A stretch of 64,000 bases of DNA from Tetrapyrgos nigripes (lineage: Eukaryota > Basidiomycota > Agaricomycetes > Agaricales > Campanellaceae). A model generated the notes under the pieces. It was given only the letters and a program-made list of their open reading frames with translations. It was not told where the DNA came from and ran no database searches. Location of the stretch: positions 62,001 to 126,000 of the forward strand of contig JAACJM010000118.1 of assembly GCA_013368315.1 (NCBI GenBank), in the 5' to 3' direction. Each line of letters begins with the position of its first letter. Position 1 is the first letter of the stretch. Of this stretch, positions 32,880 to 44,172 are shown piece by piece. A program made the position numbers and the translations under genes.

Positions 32880-35800
32880 ATGTCTCGACACAACAGAAGC
32901 ACCCCAAGAGACCCATTTCAAGGAGGAAGAAACAATTGCACTGGATACGACGGAAATATGCCATCAACCACTAGTACCATTACAGGCAGTTTTGCTAGTC
33001 AAAGGGCCCAGAATTTCGTGACCTCTGGTTTCTACAATAAGAACACAAAACAATTCATTTCCAGACACACACTGGCACGAAGGAGGATGAACAGCATATC
33101 TCAATCAAGAGACCTTTCTCCTGATAGGATGTTAGTGGATGAGGCTCCCAATAGAAGTGCCAGTCTTCCAGAAAGATCAGACATTAGGGTTCCGGACCCT
33201 GACGAGAGGCCGTCCTTGATGCAATCAGGGGAAGGTGCGTGATCATACAACTAAAGAGCTACCATGCTAGAAATTGAATTATTATAAGCAGCAGAACAGA
33301 TTGTAGTACAATCAACTTCATCTTTAAATTGTAAGTCGTGTGCACTTGACTCTTTTGCTGCTTCTTCACTGGAACCGCGTTATTGGTTCTCAGTCGCAAT
33401 GGACATTAGTAGACTTCTGAATCCAAGCAAACCGGAAGTTGGGTATGTAGACTTATTGCATTTGCTGAGGTCACTTTACTGATTTGTTTATTATGATTAT
33501 ATAATAGACCAGTGGATACTAGTAGACTTCTGAATCTAAGTGAACCAGAGGTTAGGTATGTAAACTTATTGCATTTGCTGAGGGCACTTTACTCATTTGT
33601 TTATTATGATTATATATATAGACCACCTGGAGACAGAAATCTCCCAGCAGGAAATAACAATAGGTTTGTGAACTGTTTATTGTTTTTATGGGAAGAAATT
33701 ATTCATAAAATAACCAATTTCAAGATTTTTCCAAAATGCTTCATACAGCAATTTCCAAGGCAACACCTTCAATGCTGTAGGACGCGATCAGAACATTCAA
33801 AATCACTATGCGCCACAGATTGTTCAAAATATCAACTATGGCCAACAGATTTCTCAAGATACCAGGCAAAATGATCTCATTCATAATATGCCAAGAGCCA
33901 AACATGCCCTTTATGATGCTAATGATGGCAAAGGACAAATCAGAAAGGCTTGCACTGAAGGAACCAGAACAGAAATCCTCAGTGAGATTGTAAATTGGGC
34001 AATTGGAAATTCAAGGATCAAAACTCTGGGGTATTGGGTTTGTGGAATGGCAGGCACAGGCAAAAGCACTATTGCAATGTCTGTCTGTATTGAGCTGGCA
34101 AAACAGAATTGGCTTGGGGCCACATTCTTCTGCAATCGACAAATTCCAGAATGCAGAGATCACAGCCTGATTATTCCTACTATTGCATACCAGCTGGCAC
34201 ACCATTTGCAAGCATTTGCAGAAGCACTTTTAGAGATTCTCAAAAAGGAACCTGAGGCATTTTCCAAGCCACCTTCCATCCAGCTCAATCTTTTACTCAT
34301 GACACCATGGAAGAAAATATCCAGTGTAAATATGCAAACTGCAGTAGTTGTTATTGATGCATTAGATGAATGTGAACACATCTCATCAGTCCTCAGTGGT
34401 TTGATACCTGCTATTAATGAGCAGAGCATGCCTGGATTAAAGTTTTTTTTCACTAGCAGGCCTCAAGGTCATATTCAGAGGCATCTGAAAATTAGTAGAC
34501 CTTTACCCCCAGGATCCCAGGTTGAAGGAATGTTTCTGCATGATGTGGAGGAAGAATTAGTGAAGGCTGATATTGCCAAATTTATCAAAGAAGAGTTTGA
34601 AGCATTGACAATTCCAGAGAAAGATATGTACATCAACAAACTTGCAGAAAAATCTGGTAAATTATTTATCTATGCTGCAACTATGGTCAGGTATATTAAG
34701 GACTATCCAGAATATGTTGAAGATAGGCTGAGTGAAATATTCAAGCCTACCAGTGCACCAGAAGAGAATCAGACTGGGGATCTGGATGACTTGTATCACA
34801 CAGTCATTGAAGTAGCAATCTCTACAAATCGCAGAAAGCTATCCTCAAAGGAGTTTGAAGAGCGTTTGATGATTCTTCATACTATAGCTATAGTAGGCAG
34901 GCCTGTGTCATGTTTTGTCATTTCTGGCCTCCTTGGGCTCAAGATAGGGAATGTGGAGGGGACTGTCACACAGCTTCAATCAGTACTATACATTGGCCAC
35001 ACTGATAAACTGGTTTATACTTTCCATGCATCATTCAGAGACTACATCCTCACACAAAGTCGTGCAGGATCTGACTATGTATGCAACCCACTGGAAAGTC
35101 ACAGTATGTTAAGCAGGAGATGCTTCGATACATTAACCAAGCTCAAATTCAACATCTGTGATCTGCCTTCTTCTTTTTTGGCTGACAAAGATGTCCCCGG
35201 AATAGAACAGAAATTGCAGAATATTGATGATACTTTGAGATATGCTTGTAACTACTGGGGATATCATTTAGCTCAATCAAGCATGGATGCTGAGCTTGAT
35301 AGCCAAGTGACAATATTTCTCAAAAAGAGGTTGATGTTTTGGATTGAAGGAATGAACTTGATTGGAGATTTGGCAAATTGCAGTGAGATTATATTGTCTT
35401 TGGAAAAGGTATGATAATATTTTCTAGTATTTACTTGTGACACTGACCTCAATTTAACCTCTACCTAGGTTGAAATTGGCTTGGAAAACATCACAAAAGT
35501 AATCTGGGATATACAAAATTTTCTGACCTATATTGGAAGTAGTGATGTAAAGGAAATGACACCTCATCTATATCTGAGTCTTCTTCCATTCTGGCCATAT
35601 GACTTCAATGGAAAGCTGGAATTAAATAACATAATAAAATTTGAAAAGAGAGTTAGACAACAATCTATTGGATATTGGAAGATGAATTCAACTATCCACT
35701 GTATGGACTTTTCATCAGATGGAAAAATGTTAGCTTTTGGGTTGAATGGTGGTATAATAGGCATCATGAATTTATTAACAGGAAAATATATTCAAGAACT

Positions 35801-37959
35801 TCAAGGCCATACACATAGTATTAGCTCTGTGGCCTTTTCTCCTGATGGCACCAAGGTGGCTTCAGGCTCTGAGGATAGCACTCTAAGGCTCTGGGATGTG
35901 GCCACAGGCTCTCATATTACAGAACCCTTACAGGGCCATACAGACTCAGTGGAATCAGTGGCCTTTTCTCCTGATGGCACCAAGCTGGCTTCTGGCTCTC
36001 AGGATAGCACTCTAAGGCTCTGGGATGTGGCCACAGGTACTCAGATTACAGAACCCTTACAGGGCAATTCATATGGTGTTAACTCTGTGGCCTTTTCTCC
36101 TGATGGGACCAAGCTGGCTTCAGGCTCTTATGATAAGACTCTAAGGCTCTGGGATGTAGCCACAGGCTCTCAGATTACAGACCCCTTACAGGGCCATACA
36201 GACTCAGTGTACTCAGTAGCCTTTTCTCCTGATGGCACAAAGCTGGCTTCTGGCTCTGGAGATCAAACTCTAAGGCTCTGGGATGTTGCAACAGGCACTC
36301 AGATTAAAGAACCCTTACAGGGCCATACAAACTGGGTGAAATCAGTGGCCTTTTCTCCTGATGGCACCAAGGTGGCTTCAGGCTCTTATGATAACACTCT
36401 AAGGCTCTGGGATGTGGCCACAGGCTCTCAGATTACAGAACCCTTACAGGGCCATACAGACTCAGTGGAATCAGTGGCCTTTTCTCCTGATGGCACCAAG
36501 CTGGCTTCAGGCTCTTATGATAACACTTTAAGGCTCTGGGATCTGGTCACAGGTACTCAGATTACAGAACCCTTACAGGGCCATACATATTCAGTGGAGT
36601 CAGTGGCCTCTTCTCCTGATGGCACAAAGCTAGCTTCAGGCTCTAATGATAACACTCTAAGGCTCTGGGGTATGGCCACAGGCACTCAGATTACAGAACC
36701 CTTACAGAGCCATACATACACAGTGTACTCAGTGGCCTTTTCTCCTGATGGCACAAAGCTAGCTTCAGGCTCTAATGATAACACTCTAAGGCTCTGGGAT
36801 GTGGCCACAGGCACTCAGATTACAGAACCCTTACAGGGCCATACAGACCCAGTGTACTCAGTGGCCATTTCTCCTGATGGCACCAAGGTGGCTTCAGGCT
36901 CACATGATAACACTCTAAGGCTCTGGGATGTGGCCACAGGCTCTCAGATCACAGAACCCTTACAGGGCCATACAGACTCAGTGGAATCAGTAGCCTTTTC
37001 TCCTGATGGCACCAAGCTGGTTTCAGGCTCTTGGGATAACACTGTAAGGCTCTGGGATGTCACCACAGGCTCTCAGATCACAGAACCCTTACAGGGCCAT
37101 ACAAACTTCGTGCTCTCAGTGGCCTTTTCTCCTGATGGCACTAAGCTGGTTTCAGGCTCTTGGGATAACACTGTAAGGCTCTGGGATGTGGCCACAGGTA
37201 CTCAGATTACAGAACCTTTACAAGGCCATACAAACTGGGTGCACTCAGTGGCCTTTTCTCCTGATGGCACCAGGGTGGCTTCAGCCTCAAGGGATAACAC
37301 TCTAAGGCTCTGGGATGTGGCCACAGGCACTCAGATTACAGAACTACAGGGCCATATAAACTCAGTGTGCTCAGTGACCTTTTCTCCTGATGGCACCAAG
37401 CTGGCTTCAGGCTCTCATGATAACACTCTAAGGCTCTGGGATGTAGCCACAGGCTCTCAGATTATGGAACCCTTACAGGGCCATACACACTGGGTGCGCT
37501 CAGTGGCCTTTTCTCCTGATGGCACCAAGCTGGCTTCAGGCTCTCAGGATAAAACAATCAGGATTTGGAACATAGCTATGTGTATTCAGAATCTTCACTA
37601 TAACAGAAATGGAAAAGCAAGTATTTTTTTTTCACTTTTGCAGAAACAGTGTACTGATCAATATCATAAAAACAGCATTTTGCTAATTCCAGAAATGATA
37701 TCAGTATGCATTTATTCTCCCAAATTTTTCCAAAATGTACTGACTTCTGTTTTCAGACACAAGCTGGACACTAGATGATAAAGGCTGGGTTTATTTTCCA
37801 GGTCAAGCTGAAGGAACCATCTGGATTCCTCCTCAATTTCGTGACTCGCTTCTATGGAAAGCTGAGAATACTTGCATTATCTCAAAGGAGGGCTACAACA
37901 AGATTTCATTTGATGAATGTGTATATGGTGAAGATTGGGCTAAATGCTACTGTGGATGA
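32880..37959 (+). CDS. NACHT-WD40 NLR (STAND NTPase) gene, 8 exons
   Basis: Exons read by eye: 32880-33234, 33295-33330, 33394-33442, 33508-33555, 33622-33663, 33749-35408, 35469-37620, 37757-37959. All phases agree and the total (4545 nt) gives 1514 aa. Residues 1-~175 are disordered, Ser/Arg/Asn-rich, with two copies of a DxSRLLNxSxPEV motif. Residues ~177-200 carry NFQGNTFNAVGRDQNIQNHY. The NACHT domain follows: Walker A GMAGTGKST at ~275, Walker B VVVIDALDEC at ~375, sensor-like FFFTSRPQGH. From ~841 to ~1433 there are 14 near-identical 43-aa WD40 repeats after one degenerate repeat, then a C-terminal tail (GQAEGTIWIPPQFRDSLLW). Known relatives (HET-E/HNWD) act in non-self recognition and cell death by oligomerising after ligand binding. 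No known N-terminal effector domain is visible. The last intron (37621-37756) is the least certain. Confidence 0.9.
33400..33621 (+). repeat. Tandem exon-intron duplication (113-bp period) in the NLR gene
   Basis: Exon 3 plus its intron is repeated as exon 4 plus its intron. AGTAGACTTCTGAAT occurs at 33408 and 33521, and TTATTGCATTTGCTGAGG in each following intron. Both exons stay in phase, giving SRLLNPSKPEV and SRLLNLSEPEV. Confidence 0.85.
35799..37578 (+). repeat. 14 near-identical 129-bp WD40 repeats
   Basis: Unit consensus LQGHTxxVxSVAFSPDGT then KLASGSxDNTLRLWDVATG. Units have the same length except the twelfth, which lacks one codon. Nucleotide identity between units is very high, while the residues after GHT and before D vary. 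This fits recent unit exchange with diversifying positions. Confidence 0.92.
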
Positions 37960-38525
37960 GGATTTTCTTCTGAATTATAGCTTCAAATCCTGATGAAATC
38001 AAAGGAAGTTATACAAAGCCATACCTCTACTTTCTCTTTCTGCGATCTCATGATCAAGCAAAACATCTAAAAGTATTAAAACAGGGAGTTCTATGTAGTT
38101 ATACTTGATCTTCTTCAATGAAACATGAATGTTAAGTTATATATGCAAGATACCAGAGCAAAACAACAAATTCTTGAAGGTGAGCAAATCATTATTAGTA
38201 GATACAGAGTCACAGACAAAAAGATATGAATGGACACCTATTCAAAATGAATTGAGATAGCAGACATCAAGTATACTGCAATTGACATTTCAAACTCAGT
38301 CAGGCCATAAATGTTTGAATGCACTTCAATGCATGTGACAAGAGGAAAAGTGACCATGCTCATACTCTTTATGTACTGCTTCTGGTCAAAATTGAAAATG
38401 CTAGCCAGCATTCCAAGAGAATAGTCAAAGGTTGTAGACAATGTGCCAGCAAAGTAAGTTGGCAAATCATGCCTTGCCATGCTGATACTTCCACTAAAAG
38501 TTCCAGCAGCAGCTGAAGCTTCCAT
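37960..38525. other. No gene seen
   Basis: 3' flank of the NLR gene. AT-rich, with no supported coding frame. Confidence 0.5.
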
Positions 38526-38760
38526 TGTCAAGGACACTACTACTCTCAAGGGCAAGACCACCCAAGTCACACAAAAGAAAGAGAAAGAGAAAGAAATATA
38601 TATTAGATAGATGAGTAGGCTGACTATGCTCAACACTGTGTAAGTAGTAGTACAGAGTGGAGACTAAGTGAACAAACTAAGGAACTAACTACCAAAACCT
38701 GCTGGTATATATTACATGTGACTTTATCTATATCTTATCAGGTAACATGTGACTTCAGAT
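38526..38760 (-). repeat. Diverged Gypsy LTR fragment
   Basis: Begins TGTCAAGG like the LTRs at 3557 and 14256. It shares ACCACCCAAGTCACACAA, GTAGGCTGACTA and ACAGAGTGGAGACTAAGTGA with them in order. The right end fades out. It is probably a solo or truncated LTR of a related family, in the same orientation as the 3.5-14.8 kb element. Confidence 0.6.
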
Positions 38761-39518
38761 TTACCATATATGGAAGGAGAGGGGGGAGGGGGGTTCAGGT
38801 CTTGGTAAATGTTTTTTGGAGAGGATGTATGGAATCACTATTCTGCCACCCCCTTGGTTAATGATGGAGAAGTTAGGATAAGAGCCTCTACCTCATTTCG
38901 CCAAGCGAAAATAGTCAATCAGATGCTATGATATGTTGTAGATACTGCAAGCATTCAGAAACAAAACGGAAAGGGGCTGAAACCCAATGGACAAAAAGCC
39001 TGATCAACTGCTAGCAAAAAAGCCACACGGAAAGGAATAGACAGGTGAAGTCAGGAGTATTTGCACATAGCCACCCACAGCAAGTCAGTGTAACAGAACT
39101 CAGCCTCATTTCATTCAGCCTCATAATGGTCAGAAGTGAGTTGAAAGTTTCTGTGACGGCTATCTCAATTATTTTCTATCTTTTCCTTTCACCTCCAATA
39201 CAATTTATTAATATTCATCCATTTGGGCAAAGGTACATCATTTCAAAGCCAACAATAAAAACTGGCAAGTGGTGAGCAAATCAAGAATCCACCAGTTGTC
39301 CTGTGACCCCTTTTGTTTTCATTATTTCATTCCTTGCCATCTATCTCAACTGCCCAGTTAAAGTCTGGCATATCAAGAAGTTTTTTTTAGTTATTCATCC
39401 CCATTCTATATCTTGTCACTTACCTGTTCCTTTGCCACATCGTCGTTAGGTCTTCACATATGTCCTCTCCCTCCTCCTCGCAGAATTCCCCAGCTGTCAT
39501 CGAGTCTTTGGGAGTTTA

Positions 39519-41601
39519 GTGTGGCGTTTTATCACTGCACATCATTTTTGGAGCCCACTGGGAGGGAAAGGTACCTATAGAAGAAGGCCTTTTTCCCTCC
39601 TCGTGCTCGCATCCAAAATCCACCGCTTGGAAGCTCGGAGCAGACTCAGGGTGATCCTACTCAGACTGCTCCTGCGACATCTTCCTCTCAGAACCCTCCC
39701 AATACCAACACTCAGTCTCAATCTCAGAACCAACCTCCTCCTGCCCAGACTACACCATCAATCCAGTCTACCCAGCCTCATACCACTTCTTCCTCTAATC
39801 AGCAGTCTCTGCCATCCAACACCTCTACCAATCCGTCTCCTAGCAACCCCTCGACTATTATTCCTCCTGCTCTGACCTTATTGACTCGATCATTCCTCAC
39901 ACTACCACCTAGAGGTCATCGAGAAGCTCCTTCAATAATTCATGGAGACTATTGCAAGGCTCAGCCATTCATTGATCACTTGGAGTGTCTCTTCATTCAC
40001 AATTCCATCACTGACAACAATGAGAAGATCAATGAGAAGATCAATGCTCTCTTGTATTACTCCTCAAAGCGAGTAGTCAATGTTTTGAAGGGATTTAGGA
40101 GCTATACGGTTAGGAATTGGGTCGAGTTTAGGCAGGAATTTTTGAAATATTATGACGCTGACTGAGATGAGTGTAAATATAAACCAAGACATTTGAAGAG
40201 ACTCACTGATGAGTACCATCGCAAATCCTTTTCTACTAAATGCTCATATCTTGCTTATCTTCGAGACTTCGCCTGGATTGCCAGTCCCCTTCTCCGTCGT
40301 CATGAAATTACTGAGACTCAATATGATGAGTACTTCTTCATGCTCTTCCTACTCAACTCAGGAAGAGAGTCAATCGTCAGCTCGATGGAACCTTGCTTCA
40401 GCGAAACTGAGGAGAGACTATTATCGATGCTTACTGTTGCCAGAAGCCTGCTACTCCTGCCAATCCTGTCTCTCATTTCCTCCAGATATCTGATTCCTTT
40501 ACTGCTCCCACTTCATATTTGATAAGTCATTCAGCCACAGATGAAGAGATTAATCAAGCTTTAGAAGTTCAAAGGATGAAAGGAGAAAAAGCAAGGACTC
40601 AGCCGTATCCAAATACCAGATCTCATCCTCATCCTCAGTCTGACGATACTACTGGCATTCCTAAACCAGTTCAAGATGCTAAAGCAGGACAACCGACAAC
40701 TCCTGTAGCTCCTCCTCCACCAGAACAAGTTCCTTTCAATGTTGTGGACTCCCGAGCTGATCCAGACAATGACAATGTGATCATGGAGGATGATCCCCAG
40801 CCTGTGCAACCTCCTAATCCCACTGGATCCAAACCGCAGAAACCCATCATGAAATGGACTCCTAACCTTCGACAATCCGTGATATCGTCTCAGGTCAATA
40901 AGGATAATATCCTTTACCGCATCCTGAACACCAGTGCAGCCAAACCTTTTGATATTTCTCTTGGAGAAGTTCTCGCAATATTTCCAGAAATGTCTAATAA
41001 GGTTGTGGAGAATCTCAAACACAAGAATCCTTCCAAAGTACAATTCAACCATACCTCCTCTCTGCTATCGACTCCAACCTCCTTAAACCTCATACATTGT
41101 CACCCGATCATGAAATCCTTCATTCTTGATTGCCATCACTTGATTAAATTCATGATCACGGTTGACGGAAAAGAAGTAGAAGCAATTTTGGATACTGGGT
41201 CTATGCTGAACATTGTTCACAAAGCTGTATGGCATGGAGCAATGGGAGGAAGACCCATGGATATCACGAAGACTATGGGAGTCTCTGATGCGAATGGAGG
41301 AGAAGGTATTCTTCAGGGATTAGTCGAATCAGTCCCAATTGTCTGTGGAAATGTCACAACCTTTGCTCATCTATTCATTGGAACGAAAGCTCCCTTTGAT
41401 CTACTCCTTGGACGGCCTTGGCAACGAGGAAACATGATTAGCATTGATGAAAGAGATGAAGGGACCTTGTGTTCAAACAAAGAAATTATGCAGGAGAATT
41501 GGAAGCTAGGTTCGAACATGATGGTTGAATCAGAACCTGCACCAGCCTGGGCAATCCAATTGACTGAATTTATGAATTCAGTCCATGCCTACAAGGAGTA
41601 G
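39519..41601 (+). pseudogene. Decayed retrotransposon gag-protease region
   Basis: Frame pieces read LPPRGHREAPSIIHGDYC ... LECLFIHNSI ... NWVEFRQEFLKYYDAD (Gag). After an in-frame TGA at 40163-40165 come KRLTDEYHRKSF ... LAYLRDFAWIASPL. A third piece (40519-41601) has a Pro-rich linker, DISLGEVLAIFPEMSNKV, and the aspartic protease core AILDTGSMLNIVHKAVW with LLGRPWQRGN. This is the gag-protease arrangement of basidiomycete LTR elements. No RT or integrase of the same element is visible nearby, so it is a partial, dead copy. The TGA fits CGA to TGA. Confidence 0.8.
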
Positions 41602-41739
41602 ATGTCAAAACAAAATATTACGACATTCATGATTGATAGGAACCCCTTACGATTTTTTTTTATGTTTTCATTCATCTTATTTCTCTACTCTCATATCCAT
41701 TCATCTCTTTCTCATCTATTTTCACCTTTCTTGTTTCGA

Positions 41740-42894
41740 TATGTGTAACCATTCACCTCATCATCATCCTTCCCCTGCTGGAGCTACCAAATATCGAGTC
41801 GAGCATGATGGAGCTGATCTTATACTCCTCACCATCCCTATGGGTTATTCCACTTTGGCTCTTCAAATTCTCCAGCCTCCTCCCACTTCTACGACTCCTT
41901 CCACATCCTCAGACAATGATTCCATCATCCCTCCTCTCGAAACCCCCATCAAAAGCACATTCGCCTGTATGAACACCATTCAGAAGCTATGTGTTGAGGA
42001 TAAAGCATTGTATACCACCATTACTACTGCTTCATCCTATTCCTGCCCCTTGTACCATACCCACCAGTTTTACAATGATACATACAACACTATCAAGGAG
42101 TTTCTAGGCATTACCAATACTTTCCATGCCTTCACCTATGGTATCAATGAAAATCCAGTCTAGATGAAGCATGCACACTGGATGAAGGAGAATGGAGCTT
42201 TGGATAAGCTCATTCCTATTGCGGAAACTTATCTTGTCAAACGTGGAGCCCCTCTGTCCCTCTACCACCTCACTATTCTCCATGAGCATGCTGAAGGCAA
42301 AGCTTGTCAGGAGAATACTCCAGCTCTTCCCAGATCCACTATCTTCACTCTTTTTGGACAGGAAGTTGATTGCAAACAGTTATCTGAGGAAAAGCCATAC
42401 CATGTTTCAGACTGCTTGATGTTATCATTTCTATCACCCTCCAGAATGACCTTTCGTACTCTGTCACTGACATTTTCATTCCTGACGTTCTCTATGCCAT
42501 TCCATCTCCTGACCTCATTTACCATTGTCGTGTGCCTTCTTTTAGACTTCTGGGTCATGGGGTCTATCTCAAACGTTGTCTACTCAAGCTTTTGGTCAAT
42601 GAATACGAGATTAGGGGTCTTACTAGTCTCAAGGTGTATCAATGCTACCAAGATTATTATTCAGTCGCCAAACAGCTTCATCAACTTTATTCCCTGTTCG
42701 ACGACTACTGGATCACTCATACTTATCCATCTACACCACCAGCCATTCGTGTGAACCTGTTCTTTAATGATTACGAGTTTCAGTTCATTTGGTTGATGAT
42801 TGGAATGTTGAAAATGGGTGAAGGAATTCCAGGGTTGTTGTGTGAGCAGTTAACTCATTCTCTTTCTCTCTTACTCACTATGGACCAAGCTTGA
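41740..42894 (+). pseudogene. Unrecognised decayed ORF downstream of gag-protease
   Basis: Frames read HDGADLILLTIPMGYSTLAL ... TPIKSTFACMNTIQKLCVED, then a TAG at 42161-42163, then KHAHWMKENGALDKLIPIAE ... LSLYHLTILHEHAEGKAC. A shifted frame follows from about 42480 to 42894 (YLKRCLLKLLVNEYEIRGL). The pieces look like one former protein of several hundred residues. I do not recognise it. Position suggests it belongs to the same element as the gag-protease region. Confidence 0.4.
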
Positions 42895-43130
42895 CCATTT
42901 CCATATCAACTCATCCATAGAAAGATGGGAAAGTACCCAATCCACCAATTCAGGGGACCTAGATGCAATGAGTACAATGACAACAGGCAGCCAAAAGGAA
43001 CACACAGCTCCCCAAAATCATACATAGTGATGATTGACAACAACAAAGACAGGTGAGCAGCAAAGACACAGGTGAAGTATATCTTGTTCCAAAGTTAAAT
43101 GAGACAAGAATTGGCCCATAATAAGGATAT

Positions 43131-43880
43131 ATTGAAGGTAAACTCCCCTGCTCTCATGTACCTTCCCCTCACCCACCCAAAACTCATATCTGTAGATCCA
43201 GAGAACCTCTCAGTATGGGGTTTCTTTCCCTGTTTTTCTGGAGTTTAATGAGGCCAGAAATGCCCCAGATAAAAAAATATATTGATGGTAAACTTCCCAG
43301 CACTCACGTACCCTCCCCTCACCCACCCAAAAACTCATATCTCCACATCCAGAGAGCCTATGACTCTATGTTTTCTTTCCCTCTTATTCTGAGGTTAAAT
43401 GAGGCCAGAATTGCCCCTGAACAAAAATATATTGATGGTAAACTCCTTCACTCTCACATACCTTCCCCTCACCCACCCAAAAACTCATATCTCCACATCC
43501 AGAGCACCTATAACTCTAGGGTTTCTTTCCCCCTTATTCTGAGGTTAAATGAGGCCAGAATTTCCCCAGAAAAAAATATATGAATGGTAAACTTCCCTGC
43601 TCTCACATATCCTCCCCCTCACCCACCCACAACTCATATCCATAGATCCAGAGTACCTCTCAGTATGGGGGTTGTTTCCCTATTTTTATGGAGTGAAATG
43701 AGGCAAGAATTGGCCCAGACCAAACATATATTGATGGTAAACTACCCTACCTAATATTGTGGGCTTTCTTTCCTTCTCAATCTGGAGTTAAAGAAAGCCA
43801 TAATTGGCTCAGACCAAAAATGTATCAATGGTAAACTTCCCCTCACCCCTGCAAAATTTTATTTCCCATCCAAAATAGCC
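43131..43880. repeat. Minisatellite, ~149-bp unit, about five copies
   Basis: Units start at about 43131, 43281, 43431, 43580 and 43730 with TTGATGGTAAACT-type words. They contain CCCCTCACCCACCCA and AAATGAGGCCAGAATTGCCC in order. The last copy is shortened and two more degenerate starts occur at 43826 and 43890. Confidence 0.85.
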
Positions 43881-44040
43881 CCTTAAAATGAATTCATAAT
43901 AAACTTCTCTGCACTTACATATCTTACCCCCCATAAACCAAACCCCCATCTCCATAATCCTTGATGATGTTGAACAAATGGTAATGAACATATATTGATT
44001 GTACAACTAGATATGGACCTTTATGTATGCAGTTTAATGG

Positions 44041-44134
44041 TTGTCCTGTGGTGTAATGGTTTTGCGCTGTGCTAAAGTCCGCGTCAATTATGTTTGGCTT
44101 GCGCAAGTTCAATCCTCGCACTGGCACCCTTTTT
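44041..44134 (+). ncRNA. tRNA-like pol III sequence (tRNA pseudogene or SINE head)
   Basis: A-box-like TGGTGTAATGG (44049-44059) and B-box-like AGTTCAATCCT (44106-44116) are 46 bp apart. A T5 run at 44130-44134 could terminate pol III. The T-arm would be 5/7/5 with one mismatch. The acceptor pairs only at TGTC/GGCA and no clean anticodon arm forms. It is therefore not a confident functional tRNA, and I assign no isotype. Confidence 0.35.
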
Positions 44135-44172
44135 AGGGATACACAATCACTTACTGTAAGCAAATAGATCAC

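Noticed and set aside
38238..38636. 132-codon minus-strand frame next to the LTR fragment
   Set aside because: It crosses into LTR sequence and has no recognisable domain.
43131..43880. CRISPR-like array
   Set aside because: Units are about 149 bp, contiguous and without unique spacers, in a eukaryotic context. It is a minisatellite.
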